From Nocardia lijiangensis NBRC 108240 (GTDB lineage: Bacteria > Actinomycetota > Actinomycetes > Mycobacteriales > Mycobacteriaceae), in contig NZ_BDBP01000033.1 in assembly GCF_001613045.1 (NCBI RefSeq), positions 1 to 64,000 on the forward strand: a DNA stretch of 64,000 nucleotides, read 5' to 3'. The notes under the pieces were generated by a model that saw nothing but the letters and a program-made list of their open reading frames with translations, had not been told where the DNA came from and did not search any database. Numbering within the stretch: the stretch's first letter is position 1; every line of letters begins with the position of its first letter. Both the position numbers and the translations under genes were made by a program. This document shows, one piece after another, positions 62,101 through 64,000 of the stretch.

Positions 62101-64000
62101 CTGCGCACGTAGTCGACCAGGTGGTCGCGAAACCCTATCCACGCCCGGCCGCTCAACTGCTCGAACTCGGTGTCGGCGACGCCGAGGAAATTGCTGGCGG
62201 CGTCGACGAAGCCGAACGCCAGCGCATCCCAGCTGAGCAGCGACAGCCCCGACACCGCGCCGTCGGAATCGAGCCCGCCGCCGTCGCATTCGCTCAGGAA
62301 TTCACCCTCGGCGATGCCGAGCGCCTCCGCAACGCGGGCCGCATCGGTGCCGTCGACGAGCGACGGCGCGGCAGCGCCGGGCGCACGCGAGGACGGGCGC
62401 GCCGACCAGGCGGTCCGGCTCTCGGGCGTGTTGTTGGTGGGTGTGCCTGCCGCCAGGAAACCGAGCCCGCCGCCGAAAGCGTGCCCCAGCAAGGTGTTTC
62501 GCAGTCGCGCCGCCGACTCCGCCGCCGACCGTTCGCTGACGCCGACAACGAACAACTCGTCGAGGTGTTCGATGCCCTCCGGCAGTGTCAGGGTGATACC
62601 CATGCCCGCCGCGACGGCGGCCGGGAAATCGACGGCCCACGCGGCGTGTTCGTGGTCCGCCGCGGCTTCGTCGGCGGCGAGCAGGCCGAGCGGCAGCGGA
62701 TCCGGAATGTCCGCGCCGGTGCTGTCGACCACGAGGGCGCCGTCGACGAATCCGAGGAACCGCCACCGGGACGGCATGGTCGTCACCTGCGGGGCCCGGC
62801 GCTGCCGTGCGTCGCGCAGGCGCGGCTCCGGCACGCCGGACCGGGTCAGGCGCGTCGCCCAGGCGGCCCGCTGCGGGCTCAGTTTCGTGAGCAGCTCCTG
62901 CCACGAGGTCTCGCCGGGCTCGGCCCAGTAGGTGCGCGCGAGGTCACGTTCCTCGGCGGTGAGTTCGGGTGCGAACGCGTCGACGTGGATGTCGTCGGGA
63001 TAGACGCGCACCCGGATGGTCCGCTCGGCGATGCCGTTGGCGGCCGCGATCAGATCCGCCGCGGCGGCGTCACCGTAGACGGCCTGAGCGATGCTCGCGA
63101 GCGTGTCGCCCTCGACCACCGGGTGCGTGCGCGTCACCGGCCGCGGATGCGGGTCTCGAGCCGGGATCACCAGCACGTCGCCGACCCGGATCCGATGCGG
63201 GTTCACGAGGCCGTTCGCCTGCGCGATCAGCGGGAACAGGGACGCGTCACCGTAGAACCGCAAGGCCAACGCGGACAAGGTATCCCCGTCGACCACCGTG
63301 TGATGCCGCACGGGGCGCTCGCGCTCCGGGATCACCAGCACCTGGCCGACTCGAATGTCGTCGGGCAGGAATTTCGTTTCGATCCGGACCGGCAGCAAGG
63401 CAATCGGCTCGACGGCGGTCGGCACCAAGTCGGGGATGACCAGCACCGTCCCGGTGGGGATCCGAGTCGGATCTTCGATGTCGTTGGCCTGCGCGATCAG
63501 CGGCCACAACTCACCGTTCCCGTAGAACCGCTGCGCGAGACCGAACAATGTCTCGTCTCTGCGGAGGGTATGCGTACGCGTCGGCGCACCCGGCCGCTCG
63601 GGGATGACCAGGACATCCCCCACCTGGAGAGTGGTGGGGTCGATGACTCCGTTCGCTTGCGCGATCAGCGGCCACAACTCGGGGTCGCCGTAGAACAGCC
63701 GTGCGAGATCGAACAACCTGTCGTTCGCGCGGACGGTGTGGGTACGCGTCGGCTCGTGCCCGGCCTCCGGAATGACCAGCACCGTCCCGGTGGGGATCGT
63801 TGTCGGATCATCGATGCTGTTGGCCCGCGCGATCAGCGGCCACAACTCAGCGTTCCCGTAGAACCGCTGCGCGAGACCGAACAACGTCTCGCCCCTGCGG
63901 AGGGTGTGCCTGCGCTGCGGGAAGAGCGGAGTTCCCGCGTCGAGCGAGGCGGCGAGCTCCGCCGACGTCGCCTCGAGCTGGGTTCGGAGTTCCTCGACCT
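59127..64000 (-). CDS. Giant LysM-repeat protein (5' end beyond window)
   Basis: About 1620 residues are visible and the frame is open to the edge; TTG 63884 is only an internal codon. The N-terminal part has five LysM modules of about 50 residues with the pattern THTVRANDRLFDLARLFYG and VGDVLVIP; they fall at about 63750-63920, 63600-63747, 63430-63580, 63160-63310 and 63000-63130. Between modules 3 and 4 stands LLPVRIETKFLPDD; after module 5 comes TIRVRVYPDDIHVDAF, which looks like its direct continuation. The remaining about 1250 residues are soluble, with PTIRVGRQPYGILPV near the middle and no enzyme motif I know. LysM usually binds N-acetylglucosamine polymers, but LysM also links baseplate parts of phage-tail-like machines. 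No transmembrane segment seen. Confidence 0.75.
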   Translation of the reverse strand, partial: VEELRTQLEATSAELAASLDAGTPLFPQRRHTLRRGETLFGLAQRFYGNAELWPLIARANSIDDPTTIPTGTVLVIPEAGHEPTRTHTVRANDRLFDLARLFYGDPELWPLIAQANGVIDPTTLQVGDVLVIPERPGAPTRTHTLRRDETLFGLAQRFYGNGELWPLIAQANDIEDPTRIPTGTVLVIPDLVPTAVEPIALLPVRIETKFLPDDIRVGQVLVIPERERPVRHHTVVDGDTLSALALRFYGDASLFPLIAQANGLVNPHRIRVGDVLVIPARDPHPRPVTRTHPVVEGDTLASIAQAVYGDAAAADLIAAANGIAERTIRVRVYPDDIHVDAFAPELTAEERDLARTYWAEPGETSWQELLTKLSPQRAAWATRLTRSGVPEPRLRDARQRRAPQVTTMPSRWRFLGFVDGALVVDSTGADIPDPLPLGLLAADEAAADHEHAAWAVDFPAAVAAGMGITLTLPEGIEHLDELFVVGVSERSAAESAARLRNTLLGHAFGGGLGFLAAGTPTNNTPESRTAWSARPSSRAPGAAAPSLVDGTDAARVAEALGIAEGEFLSECDGGGLDSDGAVSGLSLLSWDALAFGFVDAASNFLGVADTEFEQLSGRAWIGFRDHLVDYVRSRGPLPTIRVGRQPYGILPVSTVDEWRSQRSDAPDALLAPWLLRLRHHWRAALISGWIPRVTDGQPADRLAAEAMTRLPVSNNLVIRRVLSPAGGLDKFDKMTETLDGLEIGRRAPGPVLSVGGIDFRSGLRWATTTPLISHLAWTSDRTPADFAKVAERLTPNAAGYPEFFARSRKHLADALAILEEGLTEAEYERRLAAYDESWPIPVLHGEDEQRKPDLFGFPGEEDFIPALTFKDNLRTHLFDEASEPLRDALDIPGLIDDLIIQKVSFPDTPRDDLDAKRDHARGKRAGAAAVLAGLAALEQVPADRFLPLLMEVLDIYSHRWDAWATSLATKRLADTRAAGATGIRLGGYGWVENLHRNPGRVSDGYIHAPSQHHAATAAVLRSGFLAHDRSGSLAVDLTSRRARTARWLLGGVRRGQNLGALLGYRFERALHDARLDQLKEFYRKNFPTPVVPEPADAQAAQAELWRRSAEAIAPVNVVDGMALARAHAGGTLVIPDDRARPMLDDLVDALDAVGDLLLAESVHQLVGGNPMRAGIAADTLGQGTDVPDRFDVLRTPHRGSPVTHRAATLLPADPALPAGWARDAFAKLDPRVEAWVAAVLGPASGWRLSAHRVGSAMTFSFSAEELEVGALGFALDAASDAHRRLDRRVAELAGFDSGAIEYGGDWLELREIARRVQRLLASAQALTPAHLVGEGPTRLTPDMAEVRGRLRAFVDTVTPAQNRAELGIDSDPGRLATAVSQTDDAGWIGAVTLALSDFLGTGLPIAPLLAGAAIPSAQPALLGSSIAEWVRRFATIRPATRTWHETLMLAGARSGRPCPLAVSQLPGGGPWIGAPFTPTERPAAREHLVTHRPFPVPSNGPVAGIVFDEWVEVLPGSYSLSPTKVGPEPVPAESEMTGVSFHFDRPDAKAPQAILLAVPPDPKRGWTADVLALVVRDTLESAKLRAVDLGDLPLLDDILPVVRPPVFGRPHSILHDFWLELAE
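63481..63900. repeat. Near-identical DNA repeats encoding LysM modules
   Basis: About 80 bases at 63483-63563 and 63823-63903 are almost identical (five to six differences), 340 bases apart; a third, more diverged copy lies between at 63653-63720. They encode LysM modules 3, 1 and 2. Close identity at DNA level points to recent duplication or gene conversion. Confidence 0.7.

Noticed and set aside
59127..64000. Calling the LysM protein part of a contractile injection system
   Set aside because: LysM proteins occur in such systems, but no sheath, tube, spike or ATPase gene is in the window, so the assignment is not supported.

Overview
The window is high-GC actinobacterial DNA. The gene content points to a mycolate-type actinomycete, most likely Nocardia or a close relative: an MmpL-type exporter, a cutinase-family esterase, a CYP125-like steroid P450, F420-type LLM oxidoreductases, SCP2 thiolases, many TetR regulators, and sites matching the KstR and KstR2 operator consensus sequences. 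Genus is an inference; no rRNA or tRNA gene was seen.

Layout. 1-5.4 kb: the end of a LysR regulator, a membrane-anchored kinase of a type familiar from Planctomycetes, and an MmpL transporter. 5.4-12.1 kb: a tightly overlapping five-gene catabolic operon on the minus strand (extradiol dioxygenase-like, FAH-type hydrolase, acyl-CoA synthetase, DoxX, MhpA-like flavin monooxygenase) with a divergent TetR gene. Three copies of one 14-bp palindrome link the operon, the TetR gene and the MmpL gene. 12.2-14.8 kb: small alarmone synthetase and ilvD. 15.4-24.2 kb: the most unusual block, a three-gene operon of an alpha/beta hydrolase, a caspase-like protease fused to a P-loop NTPase and a beta-propeller-like C-terminus, and a giant P-loop protein. 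It looks like a regulated conflict or defence system. It ends in a perfect 26-bp inverted-repeat element that fills the gap to the next gene.

24.4-43.5 kb is a mosaic of single genes: polytopic membrane protein, cutinase, glutamine amidotransferase, a pair of divergent 5'-truncated genes meeting at one breakpoint near 29310, an orphan solute-binding lipoprotein, VOC proteins, a TipA-like MerR, a WYL regulator, an LLM oxidoreductase with a MerR-type promoter, an amine oxidase with a divergent TetR, a TPR membrane protein, an apparently frameshifted His/Pro-rich gene, a small EF-hand protein and a nitronate monooxygenase.

43.5-54.2 kb is a steroid or sterol side-chain type catabolic region: two DUF35 proteins, two thiolase-like proteins without the usual nucleophile, an SCP2 thiolase, an acyl-CoA ligase, an aldehyde dehydrogenase, a CYP125-like P450 and two TetR regulators. 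It has a KstR2-type site before the first gene and a KstR-type site directly before the P450.

54.3-64 kb holds an intracellular subtilisin, a large alpha/beta hydrolase, and two convergent proteins of no recognised function, one a giant LysM-repeat protein that runs off the right edge. All calls come from reading the sequence; no database search was run.
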